Of a stretch of 64,000 bases of DNA, positions 46,664 through 60,522 are shown piece by piece. The notes under the pieces were generated by a model that saw only the letters and a list, made by a program, of their open reading frames with translations, made no database searches and was not told the DNA's origin. Both the position numbers and the translations under genes were made by a program. Origin of the DNA: Turbatrix aceti (taxonomy: Eukaryota; Nematoda; Chromadorea; Rhabditida; Panagrolaimidae); the NCBI GenBank assembly GCA_963969345.1, contig OZ017768.1, forward strand, positions 9,464,193 through 9,528,192. Reading direction: 5' to 3'. Positions within the stretch are counted from its first letter, which is position 1. Each line of letters starts with the position of its first letter.

Positions 46664-49600
46664 ATGGATAACCAACCTGAAGCCGATGATTTGGTTGTGG
46701 TCGAAAAAGAGTGAGTTTTTTTTGCAAGTAAAAACTTTTTATATTTTTTGGATTTTTTTCAGCGATCGCAGCTACGACCAGAGGCTCAAAACCATCCGTG
46801 AGAGGGATGCCATCGATTCCAAGTACGGATACGAGAGGTATACCGATCCGCCGGCTCTCAATGCTTGGCTCGTCAATGTTCAACCTGTGAGCTGTTTTTT
46901 TGGAGGCGGATTTTATTTGTTCACTGACAAACTGCTAATTTCAGGCCGAAATGATGGATACCCAGACCAAAGCCTTTTACTCCGTGACCGATTTTTACTT
47001 TCTTGCCGAAAATGGAGGTCGTTTTAAAATATCGTATCCCTTTCGTCCGTATCTCTACCTCGCTACGACACCTGGTGCCGAGTTCAGGGTTTCTACCTTT
47101 TTGTCAAAAAAATACCCCCTGCTACGGGTTGAACACGTCGAAAAGGACGATTTGGACCTCGTAAGTCTACTTTTTTTTGCCCTATTTTCCGACCTAAAAA
47201 TTTTTTTTTGTAGAAAAACCACCTGTCAGGCTTGAAATCAAAGTTCTTACATGTGTCGTTTCCAAGTACGGTCGAGCAGGCTGCCTTCAAAAAGGATATT
47301 TTTCCTATAATCAGGAAAAACCAGGCTCATCTCAAGGCGGCTTCGGATTACACGACGATGCTTTCTGAGTGAGTTACGATAGGCATGGGGTGTAATATCA
47401 GGAAAACAGTTGTACAGTACTTGGAGTAACAAAATGGACGTAAAATAACGTTGCTCGAAAACGTAATGTTTGACGTACAGTTTTACCGTACATTGAGTAA
47501 TACAAGTTATATAAAAGTATCGTTACTCGGTTGAACTTTGTGTTTATGTTATTTTGGCCTAAAAATCGTACAAATTGTCGTTTTTGCTCTTTTTGCCGGT
47601 TTTTACCCATTTTTGTCTTTCAGACACATGGGCGCCCGTCAAACGCAATCCGAAGGCGATATCCTCGATGACGTCATCGAAATCCGTGAATACGACCTTC
47701 CCTACCACATGCGAGTCTGCATCGACGAGCGCATCTTTGTCGGCCTGTGGTACCGGGTTGTTGGTCGCGATGTCGCCACCCAGCTCCCCGTTATCACGAG
47801 AAATACAGATCTCATCGATCCTCCCGATCCCGTCATTTGTGCCTTCGATATTGAAACCACCAAAGAACCACTCAAGTTCCCAGACGCAGAACACGACCAA
47901 ATCATGATGATCAGTTACATGATTGACGGCGAGGGATTTCTCATCATCAATCGTACCATTGTCTCCGAGGATATTCGGGATTTTGAGTACACACCAAAGC
48001 CGGAATTCAAGGGAAATTTTAGCGTTTTCAACGAAGTCGACGAAAAAGCCCTTATTGAGAGGTTTTTTGATCACATGCTTCTCGTCAAGCCGCATATCAT
48101 GGTGACGTATAACGGTGATTTTTTTGACTGGCCGTTTGTTGAGACACGGGCGCAAAAGCATGGACTGGATATGCATGTACGCATCGGATTCTACAAGGAT
48201 AACATGGAGGAGTACAAGCACATCAACTGCATTCATATGGATGCTTTTCGGTATGTTTTGGGGTAAAAGGAGAGTAAAATTGTCAGTTCATAATTTTTTG
48301 TTCAAAAAATTTGATTTTTAGCTCAAAAACGCGAAAATGGACGTGTTTTTTACAAAAAAACTAATTTTACGTTCTTTTTGAAAGTGATCTATTTTCGTGT
48401 CGAGATTTTTTAGAACAAAGATTGTTTTACGTTCGAACGTAAAACAATCTTAATTTAAGCCTAAAAACCATTTTTTTACCAAAAATAGTTTTTAGCTGGG
48501 TGAAACGCGACAGCTACCTGCCAGTCGGTAGCCAGAACCTGAAAGCGACGACGAAGGCCAAGCTCCGCTACGACCCCATCGAACTCGACCCCGAGCTCAT
48601 GGTCGAGATGGCCCGCACGTCGCCGCAGACACTGGCAAGCTACTCAGTCTCCGATGCCGTCGCGACGTACTACCTCTACATGAAGTACGTGCATCCCTTC
48701 ATCTTCGCTCTCTGCACGATCATCCCCCTTGGGCCGGACGATGTCCTTCGCAAGGGCTCAGGCACGCTCTGCGAAGCCCTGCTCATGGTTGAGGCTTTTC
48801 ACAAGTCAATCATCTTTCCCAACAAGCAGATTGCCGAGACGCACAAGATGACGACGGATGGACATCTTATTGAATCCGAAACCTACGTCGGGGGACACGT
48901 CGAGGCTCTTGAATCCGGGATTTTTCGTGCGGATATTCCAACAAAATTTCGAATTGACATACCCACAATTCGCCGACTGCAGGAGGAAGTGCCGGATACG
49001 CTACGGTATTCTTTGGAGCACGAAATGGGCGTTGACATGTCAAAAATCGTGGATTTTGACGATGTTGTCGCCCAGGTGAAGGCGAAACTTGAAGAGCTCA
49101 CTGACAACCCGCTCAGAACCGAAAACCCCAAAATTTATCACCTGGATGTCGGAGCGATGTATCCAAATATCATTCTGACGAACCGCCTTCAGCCTCCTGC
49201 CGTGGTCGATGAAACTGACTGCCTCGCGTGCGTGTACAACAAGCCGGATGCTGAATGCAGGAGAAATATGAACTGGGTTTGGCGCGGGGAATTGAGTAAG
49301 CCTTTTTTTCTTATGTTAGTAAAAAACAAAAATTACTTTGAATACAAAAAATATAACGTTTTTTTACCGAAAAAAAAATATTTTGCAACCTTAAAAAAGG
49401 AAAGTAACAATTTTACGTAAAAAATACCGTATCGCATCGGAATGGTGTCGTAAGTAAATCTTGACACGAAAAAAAAAGTGTTTTTGAACAAAAAATCGTA
49501 GTTTTACCGTTATTTTTGAATGATATCGATTTTCGCGTCGAGATTTGTCATAGTTGCGATTTTGCGAAGTTTTATGTATCGTAAGTAAAATTTGACACGA

Positions 49601-52600
49601 AAAAGGGCGTTTTGAATAACAGAAGGAACCGTTATTTTTTCGTGTCCAGAGTTGTCTTGGTTGTTTTTACGATTTTTTTCCCATTTTTCTTTCTTTAGGC
49701 CTACATACCATTATTGCAATATTTCAGCTTATTTTACCGTTTTTTACCCCAAAATCCTTTCAGTTCCTGCAAAACGCGGCGAATATGAGCGTCTCATGCA
49801 GCAACTGGAGCAAGAGCGTTTCGGCAAGCCTCCCCGCCCCTTCCACTCCCTCAAAAAAGACGAACAACTCGTAATTGAGAAAAAAAGAATTCAAGATTAC
49901 TGTAAAAAGTCTTACGGTAAGGTCCACGTCACTCGTGTCGAGACCCGGACATCTGTCGTTTGTGAGCGTGAGAATGCCTTCTACGTCAACACTGTCCGTG
50001 CTTTTCGTGATCGTCGATACGACTACAAAGCTCTCCTCAAAAAAGCCAAGAATGCCCTTGGTGAGATTCCGGTCACCGATGTCGCAGGCGTCAAGACAGG
50101 TCAGGCGAGGGTGGTTCTCTATGAAAGTCTTCAGCTGGCCCACAAGTGTATCCTGAATTCTTTCTACGGTTACGTCATGCGAAAGGGTTCGAGGTGGTTT
50201 TCCATGGAAATGGCCGGCATTGTTTGTCATACGGGAGCAAACATTATCACAGAGGCCAGGCAGTTGGTTGAGCTGATCGGGCGCCCTTTGGAATTGGATA
50301 CCGATGGCATCTGGTGCCTGCTACCGTCATCCTTCCCTGAGGACTACAAACTCAAAACAACCGAGGGGAAGACGGTTACGGTCAGTTATCCCGGGGCAAT
50401 GCTGAACGCTGTCGTCAAGGAAAACTTCACAAACGATCAGTACCATAATTTGCTGCCAGATGGAAAAAGTTACTCCGTGTCGAGTGAAAATTCGATCTTT
50501 TTTGAAGTCGACGGACCGTATTTGGCCATGATTCTTCCGGCCAGCAAAGAAGAGGGAAAAAAGCTCAAAAAAAGGTACGCAGTCTTCAATTTTGACGGAT
50601 CCCTGGCCGAACTCAAGGGCTTTGAAGTCAAACGACGCGGCGAGCTCGCCATCATCAAGGAATTCCAAAAGGAGGTTTTCAAGGCTTTTCTCGGAGGGTC
50701 CAACACCCAGGAAGCCTACGCGTCGGTGGCAAAGGTGGCTGACAACTGGCTGGACATCCTCTTCACGAAGGGCGCCGACCTCAGCGACGAGGAACTCTTT
50801 GCTTTGATTTCGGAAAATCGATCCATGTCGAGAAAACTTGAGGATTACGGTGCGCAGAAGTCGACTTCGATTACGACAGCGAAGAGGCTATCTGAATTTC
50901 TCGGCCCAGAAGTGGTCAAAAATGCGGGCCTGGCGTGTCGGTATGTGATTTCGAGTCTCCCGGCGTTCTCACCGGTGACAGACCGGGCAATTCCCCTCGC
51001 AATCTTTCAATCGGACCCCAACGTCGCTGCGCACTACCTGAGAAAGTGGACTTCGAGCAACAAAATCAACACTGACAACATCAATATCCGGGAAATCCTA
51101 GATTGGCCGTATTACATTGAAAGACTCGGAAATTGCATTCAAAAAATCATCACAATTCCCGCAGCACTCCAGGGCATCCCAAATCCCGTGCCGCGAGTCC
51201 CGCACCCAGAATGGCTCGAAAATATGCGTCGACGTAAGATTGAACTCATAACCCAACCCAAAATCACGGATATCTTCAAAAAAGCTGTTCCGGCGAATAA
51301 TTCGGACACTCCGACGAGGCCGGGCCGGTCGGCGACGACGACTCCGATGAGAAAGAGGCCGCATATCGCGATTTTTACCGGCGATGAGGAGCCCGTCAGC
51401 AATGACGTGGAGGATGAGTACTCCAACGATGCGGTTGGAGCGGCGGGCATCAAGCGACCGAGGGTCGATGGAACGCCGGGAAGCGTGACTGCCTGGGCGC
51501 AGAGCCAGAGGCAACGAGCGTCTACGCAGGGCACTCCCGCGAGTCAAAGCAGGAATGCCAGTGATCTGATGACCAACAGGGCGAATAAGAAGACATGGGC
51601 CAAGGATGGGTTTTATGAATGGGTGAGTTGATTAAAAAATGGGTTTTTGGAGTTGAAAATTTGTTTTGGGACACAAATTGACTGTTTTTGGGGTAAAATG
51701 TCATTTTAGGACCGAGCTGTATTTTTTAGACCAAAAAATTCGTTTTAGGACCTAAAAGTTTAGTTTTATGATAGGCGTAGAAAATCATGTTTGGACACCA
51801 TGGGATTTTTTTTTGGGTTACAAGTCGTCTTGAGATCAAAGTTGACCTTTTTTGGGTCAAAATCGTTTGAAGACACAATTTGACAATTTTTGGTTTCCAA
51901 AAGTCGTTGTTGGGCCCAAAAAGTACAGTTTTGAACTTAAAAAATCGTGTCGGGACCTAACTGGACCATTTTTTTAAAATAAAATGGGCGTCTTTAAAAT
52001 CAACTGTATTTTTTGGGGACAAAAATCGCTTTAGGACCCAAAATTTGCATTTTTAGGCTTAAACAGTCGTACAGAGTCCTAAAAAAAGTTTTATTTAAAC
52101 TTTTAGTACTAAAAAAAGACTATTTTTTGTTTTTTACAGCTCAAATACCTAAAATCCAAATGGTCCAAAATGCGACTAGAACACCGTCGAAACCGAAACT
52201 CGGCCGCCTCGAACTTTGCAACTGGTCAAACCAGTCTCGAATGCATGGTGACCGCGAACCGAAATCGTCTCCGCTCCGAGATCTGGCACATCCTTCAAAT
52301 CTCCGAAACTCGAACCCCGGGCGTTTTCGATGCTTTTGCTCTCGTCGGGGACGTCATGCGACGCTTTACTCTGAAAATCCCGAGGATCTTTTACGTCAAC
52401 GACCTAACTCCCCGGGATTCAGGCTCGTCAGGTGCGAGTCGTGCCGTTCAACGCTCCCTGCCCAGGCTTCAGCCGTGCTACAATCTTTATGAATACGCAG
52501 TCGACGAAGCGCAGTTCTCAGCGAAGTTGAACGATTTCAACGCTCAGCTCTGCGCTGGGAACATTGCTGGAATTTACGAAACTCAGCTTCCCCTTCTTTT

Positions 52601-55600
52601 CCGGGCATTTGTCGAAATCGGAGCTGCTTGTCGAATTTCGACTTTTTCAGCGTCGTCTGTCCTGTCTCTGTCCCAGATGGAAAAGGCAGTCGAACCCGGG
52701 GTAGACGCTCTCGTCCATCTCAAGTATTTCTACTTCTACGAATACACCCAGTCTTCCCGGACCGTGGCTGGCTTCTTCACACCCGATCCAGGAGCCAGGG
52801 GATACGTATTCATCGTCAACAAGGCTAAAATCAGCGTTCCACCTGTCAATTCGACGTTTTCGACTGAATTTGAGAAATTTGAACGACGTTCAGCGGGTGT
52901 TCTTCCCCCGGAAGTCGCTTCCATGAAGGTGGAGGTCATCCAGACAGCTTCAATCAAGGAAGTCGGGCGGCAGATCGCAGGCATCCTCAAAGCGACCCGA
53001 TCCAATCCCTCCCAACCCGGCATCGTGGCGATCCAGTCGAATCGTCTGCAATCCGAGGTGTTGGAGGCGTTTCCGGCATTCAAGGAGCTGCCGAGTGTCA
53101 AGATTCGAATTTCTGAGCCTCCGAATCTGATGAACGTACTCGAATGGGCTCAAGTCATGGTCAAAAGGGCTATTCAGCACTTTTTTAATTCGTTTGTCTA
53201 TTTTACGGTAGGTTTCGTGTTTTTGGGGTTAAGAAGTCGTTATAGGACGGAAACTGGGGATTTTTGGGTTCAAAATTCGTTTTCAAACACAAAATAGATA
53301 TTTATGGGCTAAAAAAATGATTTTGATATCGAAATTGAACTTTTTGAAGATCAAAGTCGCGTCGAGACCAATAAAATCGTTTTAAGACCCAATTAGGTTT
53401 TATAGGATAAAAAAGTCGTGTTGAGATCTAAAATATCGTTTTGAAACCAAATTTGACTTTTTGGTGTTCAAAATTTTGAGATAAAAATTTTTTGGGTTAA
53501 ACGTTGTTTCAAGACCAAAAAATCGTGTAAAGTCCGAAATTACCGTGTTTAGGTTGAAACTCATGTTTTTAAGTAAAGAAAGTCGCTTTAAGACCAAATT
53601 TTTTTTACCTAAAAATCGTTTCAAAACCCAAAATTGCGTTTTTCAAATTTTCGTTTCAGGACTACTGCGCGATGGCCTCGTACATCGGAATCCCTATCGG
53701 CAACCTCACCGAAGACGTGGTTTCTCTCGCCCTCGACGTTTTCTTCGCCCGGGCTCTCAAACAGCAGAACTACGTCCTCTGGGCCTCGCCGTCATCGACC
53801 CCGGATTTCGGAGGCAAGGAAAGCGACGACCTCAGACTGGCCGTCGACTGGGAGACGTCGGCATTCAAGCACAACCACCGCCAGGTCATCAACGTGCCGT
53901 CCGCCGACGAAAAGCACTGCATCGCGGAACTCGAACTCGGCGCTCTGGCAGTCACGGCGCTCATCCAGCACCACAGAATCATCGAAGCCGAGGGTGCTTC
54001 CGAGTTTGTCGGATTCACGTCGGGGGTTTCAACGGGGTCGATTGACAAGTTGATCGCGAATGGCCTTCGTCCGACGACCGCAAATGTCACCGAATTCGAC
54101 GAGTCAGCCTCCGTCGCTGGGCCGATGCGTGTCCTGAGACAGGTCTTCCACGAACTCATCTCCGATATCCATACCCATGAAAATATATTTGCTGACCAGC
54201 TGGTTGGACAGATGTACAGGTGAGAAAACGTGAAAAAAATTTCAGGTAAAGTGAATAAATAATTTTTTTTGTCATTTCAGATGGATCAGCGATAGCAACT
54301 CGCTCCTCTACAACCCAGCTCTCAGCCGGGCCGTCAACATGCTCATGCGCAAACTCGAGCTTCTCCTTGCCACGGAGATCAATCGTCTCGGAGGCTCCGT
54401 GATTCATGCTTCCTTCACGAAGCTCGTCTTCTCGACGAATCGTCTTTCTGCGCTCGAAGCAAAGATTTTTGTGTCATCCATTATTGACACTCTGGCTATG
54501 AGTCCTGTTTTTGCTTCTCTTCACCTCGTGCCGGTTCATCTGTGGTCGTTTTGTCTGTGGATTGATGCGGTGAGTTTTTTTGAAAAAAATGGGGTGAAGA
54601 TTTTGAAAAATGGGTAAAAAGTTGCAAAAAACCAATAAAAAGATTTTGGAACCTAAATTTTTACCTAAAAAATCGAAAAGAATTTAAAACCCAAAAAAAT
54701 TGTTTCGAAACGCTAAAAGGCCTAAAAAATCTTTGAAAATGCCGAAAATGGTTTTATGAACCAAAAACGCAGCAAAAAATCTTAAAAATAAAAAAAAATA
54801 AAAATTTTTTAAAAATAAAAAAATCTGAAAATTGAAAAAATAGCAAAAGCCGAGTTTACAAAAAGTAAATTTGTTTTACAGTATCTTTTCTCGTTTTTCC
54901 ATCAAAATTCTTTTTTTTCAGTCAAACTACGCATCAATCACGTTCCCATCCGCCACGTCGTCGTCCCAGAACGAAAACGACGACATCGCCGTCCTCAACG
55001 ACACCCAGGATCAAGAAAACTCTGCCCTGACCCCGCAGCGAATCGACTCCCACTTTGCCATGATCAACAACCTCCCATCCAACTGCAAAACCGCGATCGT
55101 TCAACTCGTCGTTGGATACTTTACTGCGGTTGCCCGGGAAGCAAAAAGCGCTTCCGCCGAGGATTCTGACGTCGCTGCAGTCAGCAAAGCGCTCTTCCAG
55201 TCCGAAGTTGTTCCGCGGCTGTTCAAAATCACCGAGCGTCTCGTCGGCATGCGGGACACGCTCAACGCAGAATCCTCGCCCCAGAATCTCAAAATCGACA
55301 TACCAACCGAATTTGTCAAAACGACGTGTTACATTTTTTCGACGTACAAATGCCTGTCGGATGACGTCGACCTCCTCCACCTCCAACTCATCCGAAGCCT
55401 CGAAACCACGGCTTCGGTATCCGAACTCACCTGGCGTCAGCCGACGGTCGTCTGCGTCCTGGATACCTTTTTCTGCGCGCATTGCAATCGATGCGTCGAT
55501 ATTGACTTTGACAAGGCTGCGCCCGTTCTTCTCAGCGGAGAGGGCGAAGAAGAAGCCGAATCGAGCCAGGCTCAGCTCTCCTGCCCCCACTGCAACCACC

Positions 55601-55875
55601 ACATCGACCACGACGTGGTCGAAGAACTCCTCCTCGATCGTCTCTCCCGTCTGACGTCGTCATTCACGCTCCAGGACTCAAAATGCGTCAAATGTGGTCT
55701 CCTGGCCACCCGGTATCTGGCAAAGTTCTGCGAGTGCAGCAACGCGCTTCAACTCGTCGTCACGAGGGAAGAACTCCAGCAGAACCTCGCGACTCTTTCC
55801 CGGGTCGCCAAGCGGTTTGGATTTGATACCGTGGATCAGGCTGCCACCTGGTATCAAATGGCCAACGATTTGTAA
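46664..55875 (+). CDS. pole-1: DNA polymerase epsilon catalytic subunit
   Basis: Eleven exons give about 2232 aa: 46664-46710, 46763-46886, 46945-47160, 47214-47368, 47624-48250, 48496-49295, 49764-51622, 52140-53207, 53660-54219, 54281-54569 and 54922-55875. The proofreading exonuclease shows Exo I CAFDIETT, Exo [12 protein letters not shown] and Exo [14 protein letters not shown]. The polymerase shows motif [19 protein letters not shown], a Cys cluster C-x2-C-x8-C, the catalytic block [20 protein letters not shown] and motif [10 protein letters not shown]. Motif A has Gly where Pol epsilon usually has Ala (DVAAMYPN). The inactive C-terminal polymerase/exonuclease half is present (exons 8-10) and the C-terminus carries two zinc modules (CAHCNRC...CPHCNHH; CVKCGLL...CECS). 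It is the leading-strand replicase. Length is close to the human protein (2286). Confidence 0.95.
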
Positions 55876-56112
55876 CTTTTCATCAACCCTGTTTTTTTTC
55901 AATTTTTGTGAATTTCAATTTCAATTTTTTGGGTAAAAATGAGTTTGTGCATGTTTCACTGTTTTTTTCATCAAAAACACGAGTGTATTATTTAAATTAA
56001 ACGGAAACGATAAAAACACAGGGTCGTCACCAGACGGGTAAACAAACAAAAGAGAACATTCAGCAGCAAAAAAAACAGAAAAACACCAACCGTGGATCAG
56101 GAAAGTGGTTTT

Positions 56113-57498
56113 TTAGTGCTGCATGGGCTCCTCGTGGACAGCAGCGGACGCAGAGGCCGCCTCGGCACCGGTACGGGGGATATTGACGATGCGAGCGAGG
56201 TGAACGCCGACCTCGTCGTCTTCGAGCTCCTTGAAGACGGTATCGCGGCCGACGATCGCGATAGATGTATTCTTCTTCGACAGATTGTCTTCGGCAGGAA
56301 GGGTATCGCGGAGAGCGAGGAGAGAGTGCTCGATGAGTTGATCCGCAGACGACGTCTTAAAAGCGTCCAGGTTACGCTCGAGGTACGTGCGCGCAGACTG
56401 GGAGCGGGCGCCGATCGCTGTGGCGTAGGTTTCGACGACTTCGGCGGAGGGGTCGCTTTGGATGATGTGGGTTCCGTTGCGCTGAAAAAAAATGCGGAAA
56501 TTTGTATATAATGTCGAAAAATGGTTTTAAATAATGTTTTCAGGAGCTTATAGGTCAAAAAAAGTTGAAAACAGACATAAAATAATGTAAAATCGCAAAA
56601 AAACGTAAAAAAAAAGATTAAAAAATCGTAATCATTAAGGTAGAACGAAAATGATTAGAAAAACTTTCTTTTCGTGTCAAGATACCCCATTTCAGCACAA
56701 AAGTTTAGAAAACACTGTTCCCTTTTTTTGGGGCCCATGAGCAAAAAAAAACGCAAAAAAACAATGCAAAATCAAAAAATTAAAAAAAATCCCTAAAAAA
56801 ATTGCGTAACAACTCAAAATCCCCCATTTAACTCCAATAAGTTCAAAAACTCACGTCAAAAGCCCCGATGATGAGTCCAACGCCGAAAGGTCGACGGCCG
56901 TAATACTGGGTGTTCGCTTGGAGTTCTGAAAAGTTTTCAGTGAAAACCAATTCGATATAAAATTACCCAAAAAACCATCCAAAACGTACTCAGTTGAAGA
57001 TTGGTGCTGAGGATGGACAACGGAAGAGGTTCCTTGAAATCCCAACGCCAAGACGAACATTCTGTCTGTAGGTAGCGTCTGAAAAGCAGAAAAATGAAAT
57101 TACCAGGTGATAAAGTGAAAAAAAAAGAAGAAAACTCACGCAAGAATGCGTCCATCAGAAAGGAGGCCAGAAATTGATATTCCGCAATGAGTATCAATTT
57201 CGAAGATCTTCTTTTGATGAGAGCACAATTCGTTGGCGGCACGCTGAAAAAAATAAGGTTTTAGGCTAAAAGAAGAAAAAAACGATGACAAAAACGAACC
57301 TTGAGGGCAACGAGCACAACATGGGTATCACTCTTGATGCCGACCGTAGCGCTGCCCTGTTTCATAGCCTCGACGGCATAGTCGACTTGATGGAGGCGAC
57401 CCTACAAAAAAATAACCCTGAGACATAGAAAAACCCATCTCAAGACAAACCTGTGGACTCCACGTCGAAGCATCACTGTCATATTGGTTACGAAACAT
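56113..57498 (-). CDS. pas-6: 20S proteasome subunit alpha-1 (PSMA1)
   Basis: Six exons give 260 aa: 57498-57451, 57401-57300, 57243-57140, 57078-56990, 56925-56855 and 56481-56113. The N-terminus [19 protein letters not shown] is the alpha-1 signature, with the alpha-type motif [21 protein letters not shown]. Later blocks include [17 protein letters not shown] and [18 protein letters not shown]. The C-terminus has the Ala/Glu-rich tail ending EEPMQH, as in PSMA1. The subunit forms part of the outer gating ring. The stop-to-stop distance to Pol epsilon is 237 nt (convergent). Confidence 0.95.
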
Positions 57499-58056
57499 GA
57501 TGTCGCGATGTTGGTGATACGATAATCAACAGGGAAAGGAAGACAAGCGAAATACGAATACGAATTGTCCGAGACAATAGACAAGAAAGAACGTGCTCAA
57601 AAAACTCAGGAACAGTCAAATGTCATCAATTTTGCGCAAAAACTTGGTGCGTTGCAAAAATCGCTACGAGACCACGCGAGATGAAAAGCGTCATTCTAGA
57701 ACTCGGCGCGTTTGCAGTGAACGCTTTTGTTTTGTGCGGTTCGTGCAACAATCAATCTGTCTGTTCTTTACTTTTTACATTTTTCTTCCATGTTTGTGAG
57801 GTTTTTTGGAATTCATTGATCATGGTCTTGTCTTCAGGCATATGTTAGCCTGCTGGAAAGCTGCACAGATGCTTTGTGTATTTATAGGCCTGCATTTTTG
57901 TCTTAAAATCATCTTTTTTTCCTTTTTTGTTCGTTCTGCGTTCTTTTTGCGTTTGAATGATTTTACAATGCGTGTATGGAAATTAACGTGTTTGAAATCG
58001 GGCTGATAACTTCTATTTTTCATTTTTTAGGGTGATTTATTTCGTTCCAAGCGACA
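57499..58056. promoter_or_regulatory. Divergent promoter region between PSMA1 and eIF4E
   Basis: About 560 bp with no gene. A TTTTTTAG acceptor at 58029-58030 lies 26 nt before the eIF4E ATG and suggests trans-splicing or a 5' UTR intron. Confidence 0.5.
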
Positions 58057-59467
58057 ATGTCGGAGAGCAACATTGAGGCAGTCTCGGCCGATCAGCATCA
58101 GCAAATTGCAACTGCTGACGCCATCGCTCCCGATTCGGTTCCATCAACTGTTCAGCAGCAGACGAAAGCTTCATCGCCAGCCAATGGCATCGAAAATGCA
58201 TCAACCGTAAGTTTTTTTTTGTCCAAAATTTGAAAAAAAACTGTTTTATACCCATTTTTTTTTTCTTCCAGACATTCGAAGTTCCACCCGATTCGCCTCT
58301 CTGCGTCTCGCTTCCACTCAAGAAAAAGTGGGCTTTGTGGTATCTCAATGAGAAGAAAGACGAAGACTGGACTTCGAGGCTGAAATGTGTCTTCATCGCG
58401 GAGAGTCTCGAGAAATTCATTGCGTAGGTTTTTATTTCAATACTTTTAAAGATGATAACGTGTCACTGAACAATTTTTTTCTTTTACAGGCTTTACGACA
58501 ACATTCGTCCACCAAGCAGGTGTCCTCCGGGTTGCGATTATAACCTCTTTCGTGATAGCATTCAGCCAATGTGGGAAGTGGAAGAAAATAAGAAGGGCGG
58601 CAGACTCATGCTTTTTGTGAGTTATTTTTTGGGGGGAGGGGGGACGTTACGTTGATGTGAACGTAAACCTATGGTCTTTCGGTTTACGATTCTATAGTCC
58701 AAATTGATCGTATTTGTGCAGTTGCTGATCGTAATCTTTGCAACGTATCACATGCTTTTTTTTACCATATTTGGACTACTTTTAGGGTAAAATTTCTAAA
58801 ATAAGTTCTTTTATAAAATTATGGCAGTTGCTTGCTTTTTGTTATCTGATTTGGCGTTTTTCACTTTTTATTAATTGAAAACAACTTTCCTTGAAAATTC
58901 AGTTTTTAGGTCAAAGAATGTTTTATCCAGTTTTTATGGCGAATATTTTTTCTGTAAATGCATTTTTAGGGCTAGATTTGTGCCATTTTGACAGTTGTTG
59001 ATCTAGCAATGCTAATATTTGTTATCTGATTTGGCTTTGAGGCACTGAAAATACTTTTTCAATTTTTATACCCCAAAAATGGTATTTTATTTATTTTTAT
59101 GCAGTTTTTATGAAAAAATGTTCTCAATTTTTCCATTTTTTAGATTGATCGCGGAAGACCCGATATCTTGGACATCCTGTGGACAGAGCTGCTCTTTGGC
59201 CTCGTGGGCAACCAATTCGGGTCCGACAGCCAGTCTATCTGCGGTGCTGTTTGCAACATTCGTCAGAAGGGCTGCAAAATCAGTCTCTGGACCACGAATG
59301 GCAAAGATGACGAGGCAAACAAGCGTATCGGACAGACGATGAAGGATATCTTCTGTGCACCGGCGTTCAACAATTTTGACAAGTCTGAAATCAAAATTCG
59401 CTACGAAGAACACAAAGATGTGCAGGACAAGAGATCAAGCAGAATTCCGGAGAGATTTACGCTCTGA
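58057..59467 (+). CDS. Translation initiation factor eIF4E (cap-binding)
   Basis: Four exons give 250 aa: 58057-58206, 58272-58423, 58490-58616 and 59144-59467. A Gln/Ala/Ser-rich N-terminus of about 60 residues precedes the fold: KKKWALWYL; the first cap-stacking Trp in EKKDEDW; the second Trp with Glu in IQPMWEVEENKKGG; the eIF4G/4E-BP face VDxxW-equivalent (ILWTELLFGLVG); and KISLWTT. Both cap-stacking Trp and the Glu are kept, so cap binding is expected. The usual GGRW has become GGRL. The protein recruits mRNA to the ribosome through the cap; nematodes have several isoforms and this one cannot be assigned. Confidence 0.92.
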
Positions 59468-60522
59468 GGGTGGATGACGTGTTTCGCGGACCAGGAAGAA
59501 TCAACAGCGACAAACAAGACAGGACAACAAGAAAAATCGAAAAACAGCGTCTCTCTTTCCACAACTTTTTTTCTTCTTCTGCCGCTGCTGCCGTATGCCA
59601 AATTTTTTCGTGTTTCTTTTTTTCTTTTCTTTTCTCGACTTTTTATCGTAATTAATTTATAATAGTAAAACAAACTGTTGTTGTTGTTATTATTATTATT
59701 ATTATCATTACTTGGGTTTTGTTTTGTATTTGTCCTTTTTTTGCCTCCGTGTTTTTTGTTCATCTTTTTTTCAACGTTGTAACCGAAAAACGCGGAAAAA
59801 AAAGAGAAGAGATAACGTTTGAACCTTTTTTTCTATTTTGAATGGCAGAAAAAGGTGTAAAAGTTATTTTATTCCGTTTTAGTTTAATATAATTTTGATT
59901 TTCGAAATCACTGCATGGATGACGAGGACGAAGGATACTGCGTTTTATATCGCATTAATTACTGATGGATTTATGGGATTATTTGGGGCAAAAAAACAAC
60001 GAAAAATGGTCAGAAACGTTGGTGTTTTCAAAGCGGAAATCGTAATAGTTTTTTCGCTTCGAGAGTCGTTTTTATAAAATTTTGTGAACTTTTATGCAAT
60101 TTTTTGGTTTTATGGGTTTTTTTCTGTTCCGGAACGGAAAAGGCAACAAGAAGAACGAAAAAAGATCAAAAAATACCGTTTAAAAAAAATCGTAATCAAT
60201 ATTTTCGCTTCGAGAGCCGTTTTATAAAATATAGTGTACTTTTTGCAATTTTTTACTTTTTTTGTGGTTAAATTAGTTCTTTTTTATTGTAGAGAAGCTG
60301 TTTCTGGCGTCAGAAAATCTTTGCAGGTTGCAAATTGATTACAACACCGGCTTACGGTTATTACTTTTGCGTTGAAAGCCAATTTACGAAATTCGGGGCA
60401 TTTTTTCAAATTTTGGGTTTACTTCGCTTTTTTTTCATCTTTTAGAGAAATTTTTTTTCTGTTCGAGATACACCTTTTTTGTTGCGATATCTTACGTCTT
60501 CATTTTTTCCAGGCAACCAACC
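59468..60522. other. eIF4E 3' UTR and prefoldin 5 upstream region
   Basis: About 1.05 kb with no gene. It contains a TTATTATTATTATTA microsatellite (59689-59705) and two direct copies (60042 and 60190) of a segment with CGTAAT...TTTTCGCTTCGAGAG.CGTTTT. The acceptor TTTTTTCCAG ends at 60512, 10 nt before the prefoldin ATG. Confidence 0.6.
60501..60512 (+). promoter_or_regulatory. Putative trans-splice acceptor of prefoldin 5
   Basis: CATTTTTTCCAG ends 10 nt before the ATG of an otherwise intronless gene, so a cis-splicing role would need a non-coding upstream exon. A spliced-leader acceptor is the simpler reading. Confidence 0.5.

Noticed and set aside
47559..48236. 225-aa antisense frame opposite the Pol epsilon exonuclease exon
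   Set aside because: The plus strand encodes a clear exonuclease domain; the antisense frame is a codon-bias shadow.
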